Positions 45,736 to 55,639 of a DNA stretch of 64,000 bases are shown in pieces. The first letter of the stretch is position 1. Every line of letters begins with the position of its first letter. Source of the DNA: Paenibacillus psychroresistens (GTDB lineage Bacteria > Bacillota > Bacilli > Paenibacillales > NBRC-103111); NCBI RefSeq assembly GCF_009728935.1, contig NZ_CP034235.1, positions 2,456,001-2,520,000 on the forward strand, in the 5' to 3' direction. Under the pieces are notes generated by a model, which searched no databases, was not told the origin of the DNA, and saw only the letters and a program-made list of their open reading frames with translations. Made by a program: the position numbers and the translations under genes.

Positions 45736-45769
45736 AAACCGTTGGCGTCGATAAAACGTTCAACGGTTT
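45736..45769. terminator. Terminator between the SPOR gene and the amidase gene
   Basis: AAACCGTTG (45736-45744) pairs with CAACGGTTT (45761-45769), followed by five T. It overlaps the stop codon of the convergent amidase gene at 45760-45762. Confidence 0.75.
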
Positions 45770-47001
45770 TTGTCTGTCCAGCGATCCAATAATGCAGCAA
45801 TCTCTGCACGAGTAATCGTTTTATTGGGCGCGAATAAATCAGGGGTCTTGCCTGTTAAGATGCCTAATGATCTAAGATGATTAATGGCAGGTGCATACCA
45901 GGAATCTGCGGATACATCAGTAAAAGCTGCGGGTACATCTGTAATACCTTCGTCTATCTGCGGTGCAGCGCCGTCAGTAGATGGAGCAGGTTCCGTTTTC
46001 TCAACAAATTGGTCGATTAACGCGGCTGCTTCTCCACGAGACACAGCTTGATCCGGTTTAATACTGCCATCATCGTAGCCACGTATATATCCTGCCGCGA
46101 TAGCTTTTTCGAAGGTGGGATAAGCCCAATGCTGTTCATTTAAGTCGCTAAATACAGCTTTCTCATACCCCTCACTTAAGCTTTCAAAAGGGTGAATACG
46201 ATCCAATAGAGTCAAAAGCTCGGCACGGGAAAGAGATCGATCGGGGTAATACAAATGATTCTCTCCAGTAACAATACCTTTTTCATTTAAGCTTAAAATG
46301 GCATCTTTTGCCCAATGCCCATTAATATCTGTAAAAGCTAATTTAGCAGGCAGCGGACGAAAGGCTTGAATACCATCTGCTATCGCTTCAGCCATCTGGG
46401 ATCGAACTATTGGATCCGCTAGAAGAGCAGCATCCTCAGGATTCGATAGAAAGGCTGTTTCTATGAGCACGCTTGGGATAGTCCCATTTCGGACTACATA
46501 AACAGAGCTCGGCACAATATCTTGGTTTTCCGTATGTAGCTTATTAATAAAAGCATCCAACACTTGTTGGGCGAAAGCTTTACTAATGGGTGTAAGACTT
46601 TCCATTTGTGCACTGGCTGGATAGCTGCTTTGGGGAAATTGATTATCGTAATAAAGCACTAATGTTCCCTTGGCTTGCGAGCTAGGATAGGAATTACCAT
46701 GAATCGAAATAAATAAATCTGCGCTTTGTTTGTTGGTGTAATCAACACGATCCTGCAAGCTGATAAAACGGTCATCGGTTCTCGATAGAACAACCTCGTA
46801 GTCTCGTTTTACAAGTTGGTCCTGCAATTTAAGTGCGATGTCCAAAGTGATATCCTTCTCATTTAAACCATTAATTCCAATGGCTCCAGGGTCCGAACCA
46901 CCGTGTCCTGCATCAACTACAATTTTAATGGCATGAGCATAGGAAGGAGAAATAATAACCAAACATAACCATATGGGCAGAATAAATAAAAGTTTACGCA
47001 T
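45760..47001 (-). CDS. N-acetylmuramoyl-L-alanine amidase with three SLH repeats
   Basis: 413 residues from the ATG at 47001, which has AAGGGAGG upstream; the frame is open to 47067 without a site. Signal peptide 1-24 (MRKLLFILPIWLCLVIISPS, cut after AHA). Amidase_3 domain (about 25-205) with zinc His33 in DAGHGG, a second His in SIHGNSYPSSQAKG and the catalytic Glu in LIETAFLSNPEDA. C-terminal SLH repeats (three, about 225-410; FTDINGHWAKDAI, FSDLNEQHWAYPTFEKAI, FTDVSADSWYAPAI) bind secondary wall polymers. It cleaves peptidoglycan stem peptides at the cell surface; a role in sporulation or separation is possible. Confidence 0.93.
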   Translation of the reverse strand: MRKLLFILPIWLCLVIISPSYAHAIKIVVDAGHGGSDPGAIGINGLNEKDITLDIALKLQDQLVKRDYEVVLSRTDDRFISLQDRVDYTNKQSADLFISIHGNSYPSSQAKGTLVLYYDNQFPQSSYPASAQMESLTPISKAFAQQVLDAFINKLHTENQDIVPSSVYVVRNGTIPSVLIETAFLSNPEDAALLADPIVRSQMAEAIADGIQAFRPLPAKLAFTDINGHWAKDAILSLNEKGIVTGENHLYYPDRSLSRAELLTLLDRIHPFESLSEGYEKAVFSDLNEQHWAYPTFEKAIAAGYIRGYDDGSIKPDQAVSRGEAAALIDQFVEKTEPAPSTDGAAPQIDEGITDVPAAFTDVSADSWYAPAINHLRSLGILTGKTPDLFAPNKTITRAEIAALLDRWTDKNR

Positions 47002-47152
47002 AGTGCCTCCCTTCGACTTTATTTTACAAGCAAGCAAGGGGGGATGTATGCAGGGAAAATCAACCAAATATCTGGGGTTTCATTGTAATGCATTCCTTTA
47101 ACCCTTATACTGTACCTAAGGTTTGTAAAAATTCAATAAGGTATGTGATCCA

Positions 47153-47395
47153 TTGAAAAAGACAAATTTAACGCTAATCATTTTTATTGTGCTTGGTTTA
47201 TTGGCAGGTACGATTATTGCTGAGCTCCTTACACCTGTTTCATCCCTCGCTTTTTTAACCAAATCAGCTCAAATGAATTGGCACCCTAAAGCCGATTTAC
47301 AGATTCTCAAATATGATTTGGATATTCAGGTTAAACTAAATTTAATTAGCATTTTATGCGCGATTGGCGCAATTTGGATTTATCGTCGAATGTAG
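47153..47395 (+). CDS. DUF4321-family small membrane protein
   Basis: 80 residues from a TTG start with a TAAGG-type site upstream. Two membrane helices (about 4-26 and 60-79) flank a soluble loop with MNWHPKADLQILKYDLD and QVKLNLISI. I recognise this as the DUF4321 pattern found next to maf in Paenibacillus. Function unknown; its place before the maf-radC-mre cluster suggests a link to envelope growth. Confidence 0.75.
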   Translation: MKKTNLTLIIFIVLGLLAGTIIAELLTPVSSLAFLTKSAQMNWHPKADLQILKYDLDIQVKLNLISILCAIGAIWIYRRM

Positions 47396-47454
47396 TTTTT
47401 GGGATTACGCTTACGATGAAAGTTTTCTTACGAAAACTCTTAAGGAGGCTTCAA

Positions 47455-48057
47455 ATGCTTTTGCAAGAAACACGAACGTTACTATTAGCTTCATCGTCTC
47501 CGCGAAGGCAAGAATTAATCCGCACCTTTCAGCTTCCCGTACAGATAGAAGTCAGTCATGTAGATGAATCTTATGCGCCATTAACAGCGCCGAATGAGAT
47601 AGTAGAAGAATTAGCATTACGCAAAGCACAGGCTGTAGCCAATAATCATCTTGCAGATTCGTTGGATGGGGTTGTTGTAGGCTCTGACACGATTGTTGTC
47701 TTTGACAACCAAATATTGAATAAACCTGTTGATGATCAAGATGCTATGCGAATGTTAATGATGTTACAAAGTCGTACCCACCAAGTATTTAGCGGTGTTG
47801 CCTGTATAGATTTAAAATCGGGCAAACGATTGGTCAAGCATCGGATGACAGAAGTAACTATGCGAGAATTGTCTGTTGAACAGATTAGTCGATACATAGC
47901 AAGTGGAGAGCCGCGGGATAAAGCGGGGGCTTATGGGATCCAAGGGATTGGAGCTACTATAGTGGTTTCCATTCAGGGCTGCTACTTTAATGTGGTTGGA
48001 TTGCCGTTATCGCTATTAAGTGAGATGTTAAAAGAACTTGGTGTAGACGTTTTATAA
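47455..48057 (+). CDS. maf: Maf family nucleoside triphosphate pyrophosphatase
   Basis: 200 residues from ATG 47455 with AAGGAGG upstream; the open frame reaches back over the previous gene. ASSSPRRQELIRTF, VDESY and VGSDTIVVFDNQILNKP are Maf signatures. Maf hydrolyses dTTP/UTP and modified nucleotides and is linked to septum inhibition. The order maf-radC-mreB is the B. subtilis one. Confidence 0.95.
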   Translation: MLLQETRTLLLASSSPRRQELIRTFQLPVQIEVSHVDESYAPLTAPNEIVEELALRKAQAVANNHLADSLDGVVVGSDTIVVFDNQILNKPVDDQDAMRMLMMLQSRTHQVFSGVACIDLKSGKRLVKHRMTEVTMRELSVEQISRYIASGEPRDKAGAYGIQGIGATIVVSIQGCYFNVVGLPLSLLSEMLKELGVDVL

Positions 48058-48081
48058 TTTATTAGTGAAAGAGGGTTATTT

Positions 48082-48771
48082 ATGGAGTCGCACAATTTAT
48101 TGTTGCGCGATGTTCCCCACGACGAACGACCTAGAGAACGCATGCAGCTATTTGGGGCTCAAGCATTAAGCAATGCCGAATTATTGGCTATATTACTTCG
48201 CACAGGAACCTTTGCTGAATCAGCCGTACATTTGGCACAAAAAGTCCTGATCGAAGCAGGCTCGTTACGTAATTTAGTGGATATGAGCAAGGATCAATTG
48301 ATGATGATTAAAGGCATCGGTCCAGCCAAAGCGCTGCAGGTTCAAGCTAGCATTGAATTGGGAAGACGCTTGGCACGCACATCGATGAGTGATACAATCA
48401 CTATTCGTTCCCCTCAGGATGTGTCTACATACCTTATGGAAGATTTGCGTTATTTGCAGAAAGAACACTTTGTCTGTCTCTTTTTGAATACCAAGAATCA
48501 TGTTATTGGACAAGAAACGTTATCCATGGGGAGTTTGAACGCTTCGATCGTTCATCCGCGAGAGGTCTTTCGTGCCGCAATTAAGCGTAGCAGCGCATCG
48601 ATTATTTGTGTGCATAACCATCCAAGCGGGGATCCAACTCCAAGTCCAGAGGATATTCAAATGACCGCACGCCTTGTTGAAGCGGGGCAGATTATTGGAA
48701 TTGAAGTGCTCGATCATATTATTCTCGGCGATCAAAACTTTGTTAGTTTGAAGGAAAAAGGGTTTATGTAA
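48082..48771 (+). CDS. radC: RadC-like JAB domain protein
   Basis: 229 residues. Residues 1-100 hold a helix-hairpin-helix segment (IKGIGPAKALQVQASIELGRR). The JAMM metalloprotease motif HNHPSGDPTPSPED lies in the C-terminal half and is intact. Despite its name, a DNA repair role is not established. It is 24 bases after maf and 37 before mreB. Confidence 0.94.
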   Translation: MESHNLLLRDVPHDERPRERMQLFGAQALSNAELLAILLRTGTFAESAVHLAQKVLIEAGSLRNLVDMSKDQLMMIKGIGPAKALQVQASIELGRRLARTSMSDTITIRSPQDVSTYLMEDLRYLQKEHFVCLFLNTKNHVIGQETLSMGSLNASIVHPREVFRAAIKRSSASIICVHNHPSGDPTPSPEDIQMTARLVEAGQIIGIEVLDHIILGDQNFVSLKEKGFM

Positions 48772-48808
48772 TATAATGAATGCTTAGCATGAAGGGAGTA
48801 ACCATACG

Positions 48809-49849
48809 ATGTCGATTTTTAACGGTTTTACGAAGGATTTGGGTATAGATCTAGGAACGGCCAATACATTGGTTTATGTAAAAGGGAAGGGCATAGTCGT
48901 TAGGGAGCCCTCGGTAGTAGCCATCAATACGGATACTAAGACAATTGAAGCGGTTGGTGAGTCTGCAAGAAAGATGATTGGTAGAACACCAGGGAACATC
49001 CGGGCTATTCGTCCAATGAAGGACGGAGTGATTGCAGACTTTGAAACCACCGCAATCATGATTAAATATTTCATTAAACAAGCGCAGAAAAAGCGTTTCT
49101 TATTCCAAAGACACCCGAATGTAATGGTTTGTGTGCCTTCTGGGATTACACCCGTTGAGAAAAGAGCGGTTGAGGATGCTACTAAGCAAGCTGGAGCTAG
49201 AGAAGCTTACACAATTGAAGAGCCTTTTGCAGCAGCTATTGGAGCCGATTTACCCGTTTGGGAGCCAACAGGCAGTATGGTAGTTGATATTGGTGGAGGC
49301 ACTACAGAGGTTGCTGTTATCTCATTAGGCGGTATTGTAACGAGTCGATCGATTCGTGTAGCTGGAGATGAAATGGATGAAGCGATTACACAATACATCA
49401 AGAAAACATACAATTTATTAATTGGTGAACGCACTGCCGAACAAATGAAAATGGAAATTGGCTCTGCCATGCAAATGGAGAAGGAAGAGCGAATGGAAAT
49501 TCGCGGTCGGGATTTAGTATCCGGATTGCCTAAAACCATGTCAATCTCTTCAGACGAGGTTGCAGAAGCATTAGCGGATACCGTTTCGAGTATCGTAGAT
49601 GCTGTAAAAGTAACCTTAGAGAAATGTCCACCTGAGCTTTCTGCGGATATTATGGATCGTGGGATTGTGCTAACTGGCGGTGGTGGAATGCTTCGCAATT
49701 TGGACAGGCTGCTTACTCGTGAGACAGGAATGCCAGTCATGGTCGCGGATAATCCTTTGGATTGTGTAGCTATTGGTACAGGACGAGCATTGGAGAATAT
49801 TCATTTATTCAAAATGAGATCAGGTCCTACTAGCAAGTCAAGACGCTAA
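48809..49849 (+). CDS. mreB: Rod shape-determining protein MreB
   Basis: 346 residues, bacterial actin fold. [17 protein letters not shown] at the N terminus, phosphate-binding [13 protein letters not shown] and ILTGGGG-type ([15 protein letters not shown]) motifs are present. Filaments under the membrane guide the lateral wall machinery. Start of mreB-mreC-mreD-minC-minD-rodA. Confidence 0.98.
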   Translation: MSIFNGFTKDLGIDLGTANTLVYVKGKGIVVREPSVVAINTDTKTIEAVGESARKMIGRTPGNIRAIRPMKDGVIADFETTAIMIKYFIKQAQKKRFLFQRHPNVMVCVPSGITPVEKRAVEDATKQAGAREAYTIEEPFAAAIGADLPVWEPTGSMVVDIGGGTTEVAVISLGGIVTSRSIRVAGDEMDEAITQYIKKTYNLLIGERTAEQMKMEIGSAMQMEKEERMEIRGRDLVSGLPKTMSISSDEVAEALADTVSSIVDAVKVTLEKCPPELSADIMDRGIVLTGGGGMLRNLDRLLTRETGMPVMVADNPLDCVAIGTGRALENIHLFKMRSGPTSKSRR

Positions 49850-49876
49850 ATATGGGCAGAGTAGAAGGTGTCGGTT

Positions 49877-50764
49877 TTGTTTAAGCTGATGGGAAACAAG
49901 AAGCTTCTGATGTTATTATTTTTTCTGATTGTCTTTATAGCGCTAATGGGTTTGACTATACAAAGCAGGGAAAAGCTAACCTGGCCCGAAATGTTCGTTA
50001 AAGATACGGTTTCGTGGACGCAGGGGCTTTTCATTAAGCCAGCACGTTATGTAAGAGGCTGGGTTGAGGATATTCGTAGTATTCGCTTAACTTATGAAGA
50101 GAGTAAAGTGCTGAAATCCAGGCTTTCTCAGTCTGCGATTGATACGATGAAGTTGAACCAGCTGGAAATCCAGAACAAGGATCTCAAAAAGATGCTTAAC
50201 TTTACAGAACGTCAAAAGCTGGCAGATAAGTACATCTATCACGTTGCAGAAATCGTTGCGATAAGTCCAGATCCCTATAGCAACATCATTAACATTAACC
50301 TTGGTTCTAATGATGGCATCAAAGTTAATATGGCGGTAGTTTCTTCAGAGGGGTTGATTGGTCGGGTTACTAGAGTGGATAATTTCTATTCTACGGTACA
50401 AAGATTAATCGATATCGATGATGAGAGTATATCTATCACACCTAATACAAAAGCAATATCTGCGACTGTTAAAGGAAATGAAGCTTCATTTGGGATCATC
50501 GAGAAAGCAGAAATCAATGAAGATAATCCAGAAATGAAGCGTTTGGTCATGACGAAGATTGATACGTCTGATTTGTTGAAGGTCGGTGACACCATTATCA
50601 CATCAGGTATGGGTCAAATTTTCCCAAAAGGTATTGTAATTGGCAAAGTGATTTCGAAGGAGCCAGATGATTTCGGAATTAACTATAAAGCACTAATAGA
50701 ACCAGCAGCAGATTTTAACCATTTGCGTTATGTCATGGTTGTCGAAGTGCCGGATGTGAGGTAA
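49877..50764 (+). CDS. mreC: Rod shape-determining protein MreC
   Basis: 295 residues from TTG 49877 (GAAGGTG upstream), giving the usual short basic start before the membrane helix (about 9-30); GTG 49868 is also possible. A coiled coil (about 70-110) and a tandem beta-barrel domain with GLIGRVTRVDNFYSTVQRLID follow. It bridges MreB to extracytoplasmic wall synthases. Confidence 0.94.
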   Translation: MFKLMGNKKLLMLLFFLIVFIALMGLTIQSREKLTWPEMFVKDTVSWTQGLFIKPARYVRGWVEDIRSIRLTYEESKVLKSRLSQSAIDTMKLNQLEIQNKDLKKMLNFTERQKLADKYIYHVAEIVAISPDPYSNIININLGSNDGIKVNMAVVSSEGLIGRVTRVDNFYSTVQRLIDIDDESISITPNTKAISATVKGNEASFGIIEKAEINEDNPEMKRLVMTKIDTSDLLKVGDTIITSGMGQIFPKGIVIGKVISKEPDDFGINYKALIEPAADFNHLRYVMVVEVPDVR

Positions 50765-50767
50765 AGT

Positions 50768-51307
50768 ATGCAGCGCTATTTTTTGCCTGTAATTCTGTAC
50801 GTATTATTTCTAATCGAGGGTACAGTAATGCCTTTGATTACGCCAGCGGCTTGGCAATCTAGAATCGATTTAACTTCCCATTTCACATTTATTGTCATTT
50901 TGTTCATTGCGATTTATGTGAGCCGTCATTGGGCATTGGCTTATGGACTTGCTTTTGGTATGCTGCATGACATCGTTTATTATGGACCGATGTTAGGAAC
51001 TTACACATTTGGTTTTGGACTTGTTGGTTATTTGATAGGTTTGCTATCCTATTATTCTAAAGCCAATTTACTTAGAAGCATGCTGTTAATCATTTTGGGT
51101 GACTTTTTATTAGAATGTTTGCTATACGGAATCTATCGGATTTTTCAGATTACGCACATCAGCGTTCATTTTGCCCTAACCTATCATATATTGCCAAGCT
51201 TATTAATTAACCTTCTTTTTGCAATCTTAATCTATGTACCTATTCGAAAACTACTGGAAAACGTCGGTGCTGCTCGTGAAAGGGAAGAGGAAGAAGATTT
51301 TAATTAA
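50768..51307 (+). CDS. mreD: Rod shape-determining protein MreD
   Basis: 179 residues, about five membrane helices and an acidic C-terminal tail (REREEEEDFN). Integral-membrane partner of MreC, 3 bases after it. The sequence of MreD is poorly conserved, so the call rests on topology, size and context. Confidence 0.9.
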   Translation: MQRYFLPVILYVLFLIEGTVMPLITPAAWQSRIDLTSHFTFIVILFIAIYVSRHWALAYGLAFGMLHDIVYYGPMLGTYTFGFGLVGYLIGLLSYYSKANLLRSMLLIILGDFLLECLLYGIYRIFQITHISVHFALTYHILPSLLINLLFAILIYVPIRKLLENVGAAREREEEEDFN

Positions 51308-51345
51308 TAACGAAAACCGAATTGTAAAGGGCAAGGGGAAATAGC

Positions 51346-51996
51346 ATGACTGTTGCGAAGAATTTGGTAACGATAAAAGGTGTTAAGGACGGACTTGTGT
51401 TTATACTCAATGATAACAGCCTTTTCGTTGATGTAATTAAAGAGCTGCAGCACAAGCTAGAAAAGACACATCGCAAAATACTATTTGGTCCCTTAGTTCA
51501 TGTACAAGTGAGACTGGGAAAGCGGCAGCTAGTAGATGTGGAGAAAGAACAAATTCGCGAGCTTATTAAAAGTAGAGGGAATCTAATCGTCCAAAGCATT
51601 GAATCTGACCTGCCAGAAGCAACACCCATTATATTGGATCAATCGATTAAAATGATTTATGGGATGATTCGCTCGGGGCAAACGATCCAGCATGAAGGCA
51701 AATTGATGTTAATGGGCGATGTTAATCCCGGCGGAATTATTGAATGTACAGGCGATATTTACATCATGGGTTCGTTACGTGGGATGGCTCATGCCGGAAT
51801 CAACGGAGATCAGACAGCCATTATCGCAGCCTCCCATTTACGGCCAACTCAGTTGAGAATTGCAGAAGTAATTAGCCGTCCACCGGATGAGTGGGGGATT
51901 GAAGAAGCCTTTATGGAATTTGCGTATATTCGTAATGGTGTCATGGAAATTGACAAAATCAATCAGCTGCAGCATGTTCGGCCAGATAATCAATGA
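51346..51996 (+). CDS. minC: Septum site-determining protein MinC
   Basis: 216 residues. N-terminal FtsZ-inhibiting domain (1-95) and C-terminal beta-helix that binds MinD (GQTIQHEGKLMLMGDVNPGG, GDIYIMGSLRGMAHAG). It blocks division at the cell poles. Followed by minD after 30 bases. Confidence 0.95.
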   Translation: MTVAKNLVTIKGVKDGLVFILNDNSLFVDVIKELQHKLEKTHRKILFGPLVHVQVRLGKRQLVDVEKEQIRELIKSRGNLIVQSIESDLPEATPIILDQSIKMIYGMIRSGQTIQHEGKLMLMGDVNPGGIIECTGDIYIMGSLRGMAHAGINGDQTAIIAASHLRPTQLRIAEVISRPPDEWGIEEAFMEFAYIRNGVMEIDKINQLQHVRPDNQ

Positions 51997-52026
51997 TAAG
52001 TACATTAAATGCTAAGGGGTGAAGAA

Positions 52027-52824
52027 ATGGGAGAAGCAATAGTCATTACGTCAGGAAAAGGTGGAGTTGGTAAAACAACGACCTCTGCTAATATTGGTAC
52101 AGCGCTCGCACTTTTAGGTAAAAAAGTGTGTATGGTTGATACGGATATTGGGCTGCGCAACTTGGATGTCGTCATGGGTTTGGAAAATCGTATTGTGTAT
52201 AATTTAGTTGATGTGGTTGAGGGGAGATGCCGCTTGCCGCAAGCTCTAATTAAAGACAAACGGTTTGATGAGCTATATTTGTTGCCCGCTTCGCAAACCA
52301 GGGACAAGGACTCCGTTTCACCTGAAGATATTAAAAAAATCATCCTAGATTTAAAACTAGATTTTGATTTTGTCATTATTGATTGTCCGGCAGGTATAGA
52401 GCAAGGGTTTAAGAATGCCATAGCAGGAGCGGATAAAGCTATTGTTGTGACAACACCTGAGAATGCAGCCGTGCGTGACGCGGACCGGATTATCGGACTG
52501 CTGGAGACCAACAAAATCCGCAATTCTCGGCTGATCGTTAATCGCATACGTCCTAATATGGTGAAAAAAGGCGAGATGCTTGATATCGATGAAATTATTT
52601 CTGTGCTGTCTATAGATCTGCTTGGTATAGTTCCAGACGATGAGTATGTTATAAAAGCAGCTAATAGTGGAGAGCCTACAGTAATGAACGCTTCTTCTAA
52701 AGCGGCGATTGCTTATCGCAATATCGCTCGTCGGATTCTAGGAGATACGGTGCCTTTAATGCAGCTTGATGATAGACTAGGTATGTTTACTCGCGTGAGG
52801 AAGTTTCTCGGAATAGGAAGTTGA
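52027..52824 (+). CDS. minD: Septum site-determining protein MinD
   Basis: 265 residues from ATG 52027 (AAGGGGTGA upstream). Deviant Walker A SGKGGVGKTTTSANIG, DTDIGLRNLD, DCPAGIEQGF, and a C-terminal membrane-targeting amphipathic helix (MFTRVRKFLGI). Membrane ATPase that recruits MinC. Its stop codon abuts the start of rodA. Confidence 0.97.
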   Translation: MGEAIVITSGKGGVGKTTTSANIGTALALLGKKVCMVDTDIGLRNLDVVMGLENRIVYNLVDVVEGRCRLPQALIKDKRFDELYLLPASQTRDKDSVSPEDIKKIILDLKLDFDFVIIDCPAGIEQGFKNAIAGADKAIVVTTPENAAVRDADRIIGLLETNKIRNSRLIVNRIRPNMVKKGEMLDIDEIISVLSIDLLGIVPDDEYVIKAANSGEPTVMNASSKAAIAYRNIARRILGDTVPLMQLDDRLGMFTRVRKFLGIGS

Positions 52825-53976
52825 TTGCCTTTGCTAGAGAAAATAAAAAGAATTGATTGGTCGATTATTTTCATTTTACTGTTGTTTATGGTTGTCAGTA
52901 CTATGCTCGTCTATAGTGCAAATCTAGATAATTTTAAAGTGTCCTATATGAAGAATATTTACAACTTTATTTTTGGCTTGTTTTGTTTTTTTGTGGTTAC
53001 TTTTATTAATTTTCGGATCTTTGTTAAATTAGCGCTATATATTTATGGCTTTGGAATTTTATTGTTGATTTATGTTTTGGTAAAAGGTGTAGAACGGTTT
53101 GGGTCAAAAGGCTGGATTGAACTTGCATTTGGCTTGGATTTTCAACCGGCAGAGCTAATGAAGATAATCTTGATTATCGCTATAACCTCATTTATTGCTA
53201 GACGTGAGGGAGCTAAATTAGAATTAGTCCGTGATGTCATTCCAGTATGTATCCTTGGTTTAGTTCCTTTTTGTTTAGTATTTAGTCAAAATGATCTGGG
53301 CAATGCGAGTATCTATTTAATTATTCTGCTTGGCATGTTCTGGATCGGCAATATTAAATTTAAGTATGTCCTCATAGGCACAATAGGTATAGCAATTACG
53401 ATGACGTCCTTCTATTATTATTACATGAATAATCATGATAAAATTGAAACCTATCTGAAAGCTCATGATAAAGAGCATTGGATGTCACGCATTGATCCCT
53501 TTTTAGATCCTGCCAATGCATCAGACAAGGATAAATATCAGGTAGATAACTCTAAGCGAGCCATTGGATCAGGCTCTTTGACTGGCGATGGTTATCTCAA
53601 GGGTGATTCCATTCATAAAAATTTCGTACCTGTAGCCTACACGGATGCCATTTTTGTTGTAGTCGGTGAAGAATTTGGTTTTGTGGGAGCTTCGGCATTA
53701 CTCTTGCTCTATTTCTTGTTGATCTATCGAATGATACTCATTTCGATCCAAACTCTCGACTTAAGCGGCTCTTATATTATAGTCGGGATCGTTTCGATGT
53801 TTGTTTTTCAAATTTTTGAGAATATTGGGATGTTGATTAGTCTCATGCCAGTAACAGGTATTACTTTGCCATTTGTAAGCTATGGGGGAACCTCCCTGAT
53901 GATCAATATGATTTCTATGGGAATTGTTATGAGCGTTAAAGTTCACCAAGAAAAGGTCTCGATGTTCCAGGAATAA
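52825..53976 (+). CDS. rodA: SEDS peptidoglycan polymerase, RodA-like
   Basis: 383 residues, about ten membrane helices, SEDS family (FtsW/RodA/SpoVE). Family motifs: GSKGWIELAFGLDFQPAELMK and VAYTDAIFVVVGEEFGFVGA. TTG start overlaps the end of minD by zero bases. Placement after mre/min genes favours RodA, the lateral wall polymerase, over FtsW or SpoVE. The Asp in AYTD, corresponding to the usual HTD, is kept. Confidence 0.9.
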   Translation: MPLLEKIKRIDWSIIFILLLFMVVSTMLVYSANLDNFKVSYMKNIYNFIFGLFCFFVVTFINFRIFVKLALYIYGFGILLLIYVLVKGVERFGSKGWIELAFGLDFQPAELMKIILIIAITSFIARREGAKLELVRDVIPVCILGLVPFCLVFSQNDLGNASIYLIILLGMFWIGNIKFKYVLIGTIGIAITMTSFYYYYMNNHDKIETYLKAHDKEHWMSRIDPFLDPANASDKDKYQVDNSKRAIGSGSLTGDGYLKGDSIHKNFVPVAYTDAIFVVVGEEFGFVGASALLLLYFLLIYRMILISIQTLDLSGSYIIVGIVSMFVFQIFENIGMLISLMPVTGITLPFVSYGGTSLMINMISMGIVMSVKVHQEKVSMFQE

Positions 53977-54007
53977 ACCACCAAATTTACTTTGGTGGTT
54001 TTTTTAA
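53975..54007 (+). terminator. Terminator of the mre-min-rodA operon
   Basis: AAACCACCAAA (53975-53985) pairs perfectly with TTTGGTGGTTT (53991-54001) and runs into T. The last codon of rodA overlaps the stem. Confidence 0.93.
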
Positions 54008-54083
54008 TTATAGCTTGTATATTCTTCTCGATGATCTCATAGCTTAGATGTAAACAAGCTATCTGAGTCTGGAGGAAATAAAT

Positions 54084-54746
54084 ATGAGTTATGATATGGA
54101 TGATGATGAGATTGAACATTATACAATGCGGCCATCTAGACAGGGGATGAAGCTTAAAATCATCATTGCCTTTATTCTTTTTATGGGGATATGGGGCATG
54201 TTCCGCCTGAACACACCTTGGGCTATGAAAGGCCAGCTAGTGGTTAAAAATGCCTTGAATCAGGAAATTGCTTTTCAATCGGTTTCATCTTGGTACGAGC
54301 ATACCTTTAGCGGAACACCTTCCTTTATCCCGTCTCTTCATCCATCTGAAGGAGAAGCTGCCAAAAAAGTCACTGCACCAGGAGTGAAGAGTTTTTTTAT
54401 GCCCGTATTTGGCAAGGCGTTAATACCGTATAGCCCGACTCATCAAGCCATTTTATTGCAAACTCAGGCTAATGCCTTGGTGTGTGCTATAGAAACGGGC
54501 AGAGTGGTCTTTGCTGGGATAAGAGAAGACTCTGGGTATACGGTTGTTATTCAGCATGCAGGTGGGTATCAGTCGACTTATGGCAGGCTGCAGCCTATGC
54601 AATGGAAAAAGGACGATTGGATCACTTTAGGCGAGGTGGTGGGTAAAGCTACAACGCCCAAAGGCCAAGCCAAAGGTAATATCGTGTTTGCCTTGATGAA
54701 GGATGCCGAATATATAAATCCGACGGATGTGATTTCATTTGATTAA
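54084..54746 (+). CDS. spoIVFA: SpoIVFA-like protein with a degenerate M23 (LytM) domain
   Basis: 220 residues. A short acidic N terminus (MSYDMDDDEIEHY), one membrane helix (about 25-42) and a C-terminal M23 fold (about 118-215, GYTVVIQHAGGYQSTYGRLQ, WITLGEVVGKATTPKG). The zinc ligands of active M23 enzymes are missing: the HxH pair is replaced by TYGRL and no upstream His-x3-Asp is seen. In B. subtilis SpoIVFA is the inhibitory scaffold of the protease SpoIVFB at the forespore membrane, and it also precedes spoIVFB. The reading frames overlap by 8 bases. Confidence 0.85.
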   Translation: MSYDMDDDEIEHYTMRPSRQGMKLKIIIAFILFMGIWGMFRLNTPWAMKGQLVVKNALNQEIAFQSVSSWYEHTFSGTPSFIPSLHPSEGEAAKKVTAPGVKSFFMPVFGKALIPYSPTHQAILLQTQANALVCAIETGRVVFAGIREDSGYTVVIQHAGGYQSTYGRLQPMQWKKDDWITLGEVVGKATTPKGQAKGNIVFALMKDAEYINPTDVISFD

Positions 54747-55617
54747 ATGGTTTGGTACCGTTTATCGGTTTCACCCGTTCTTTATTTTAATGATGATGTT
54801 TTCGATTTTAACCGGTTATTTTATTGAGCTAATTACGTTGTTTGGCATTGTTTTCATTCATGAATTGGGACATGTTGCTATGGCGAAAAGCTTTGGTTGG
54901 CATGTCAAAGAAGTGCAGCTGCTTCCTTTTGGCGGTGTTGCGATTGTAGAGGAATCAGGGAATATACCTGCTTTTGAAGAATTATGGGTGGCTCTGGCTG
55001 GACCCGCTCAGAATGCTTGGATGGCAGGCTTTGCTTTTGGTATGCTGAAATACAGTGGGGGAGACACTTTGTGGTGGGGTTATTTTCTGCAGGCAAATCT
55101 GCTGATCGGCTTATTTAATTTATTGCCAATCCTTCCTTTAGACGGAGGTAAAATATTAGTATCCCTGCTTAGCTTTCGTGTTTGTTACTATAAGACATTA
55201 CATATTTGTTCTTGGTTTAGCTTATGTTTTAGCTGTGGGATTGTCATGTACGCTTTTATGCGAATTGGGATGAACGGCGGAGTTCAATTAAACTTACTAA
55301 TGATCGGGCTCTTTCTTGTTTATTCTAATTGGATGAGCTATCGGCACATTCCTTATCAATTCCGCCGTTTTCTGATGAGCCGCGAAGCGAGAGCTATTCA
55401 GCATTTAGCTCAGGGAACCACGGCACAGCCTATTATGGTAGGCGGTCATAAAGAAATATCCGCGATTGTTCAAATGTTAATGCGTGAAAAATATCACTTG
55501 ATCTATATCTTAAGCAAGCAGGGAATCATCCAAAAAGCACTTACGGAGCAGCGTTTAATCCAATCTTATTTTTTAGAAGCCAGATCGAATCGTGCGATTT
55601 CTGATATTTTCAGGTAA
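54739..55617 (+). CDS. spoIVFB: SpoIVFB-like M50 intramembrane metalloprotease
   Basis: 292 residues. Zinc site HELGHVAMAKSFGW near residue 40 and the second motif LLPILPLDGGKILV near 130. Several membrane helices; a C-terminal soluble CBS-like domain (about 215-290) binds nucleotide in the Bacillus enzyme. It cleaves pro-sigma-K in the mother cell. TTG/ATT-type start region overlaps spoIVFA, indicating translational coupling. Length matches B. subtilis (288). Confidence 0.93.
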   Translation: MIKWFGTVYRFHPFFILMMMFSILTGYFIELITLFGIVFIHELGHVAMAKSFGWHVKEVQLLPFGGVAIVEESGNIPAFEELWVALAGPAQNAWMAGFAFGMLKYSGGDTLWWGYFLQANLLIGLFNLLPILPLDGGKILVSLLSFRVCYYKTLHICSWFSLCFSCGIVMYAFMRIGMNGGVQLNLLMIGLFLVYSNWMSYRHIPYQFRRFLMSREARAIQHLAQGTTAQPIMVGGHKEISAIVQMLMREKYHLIYILSKQGIIQKALTEQRLIQSYFLEARSNRAISDIFR

Positions 55618-55639
55618 GATAGGCTTAGAGGTGAATTCT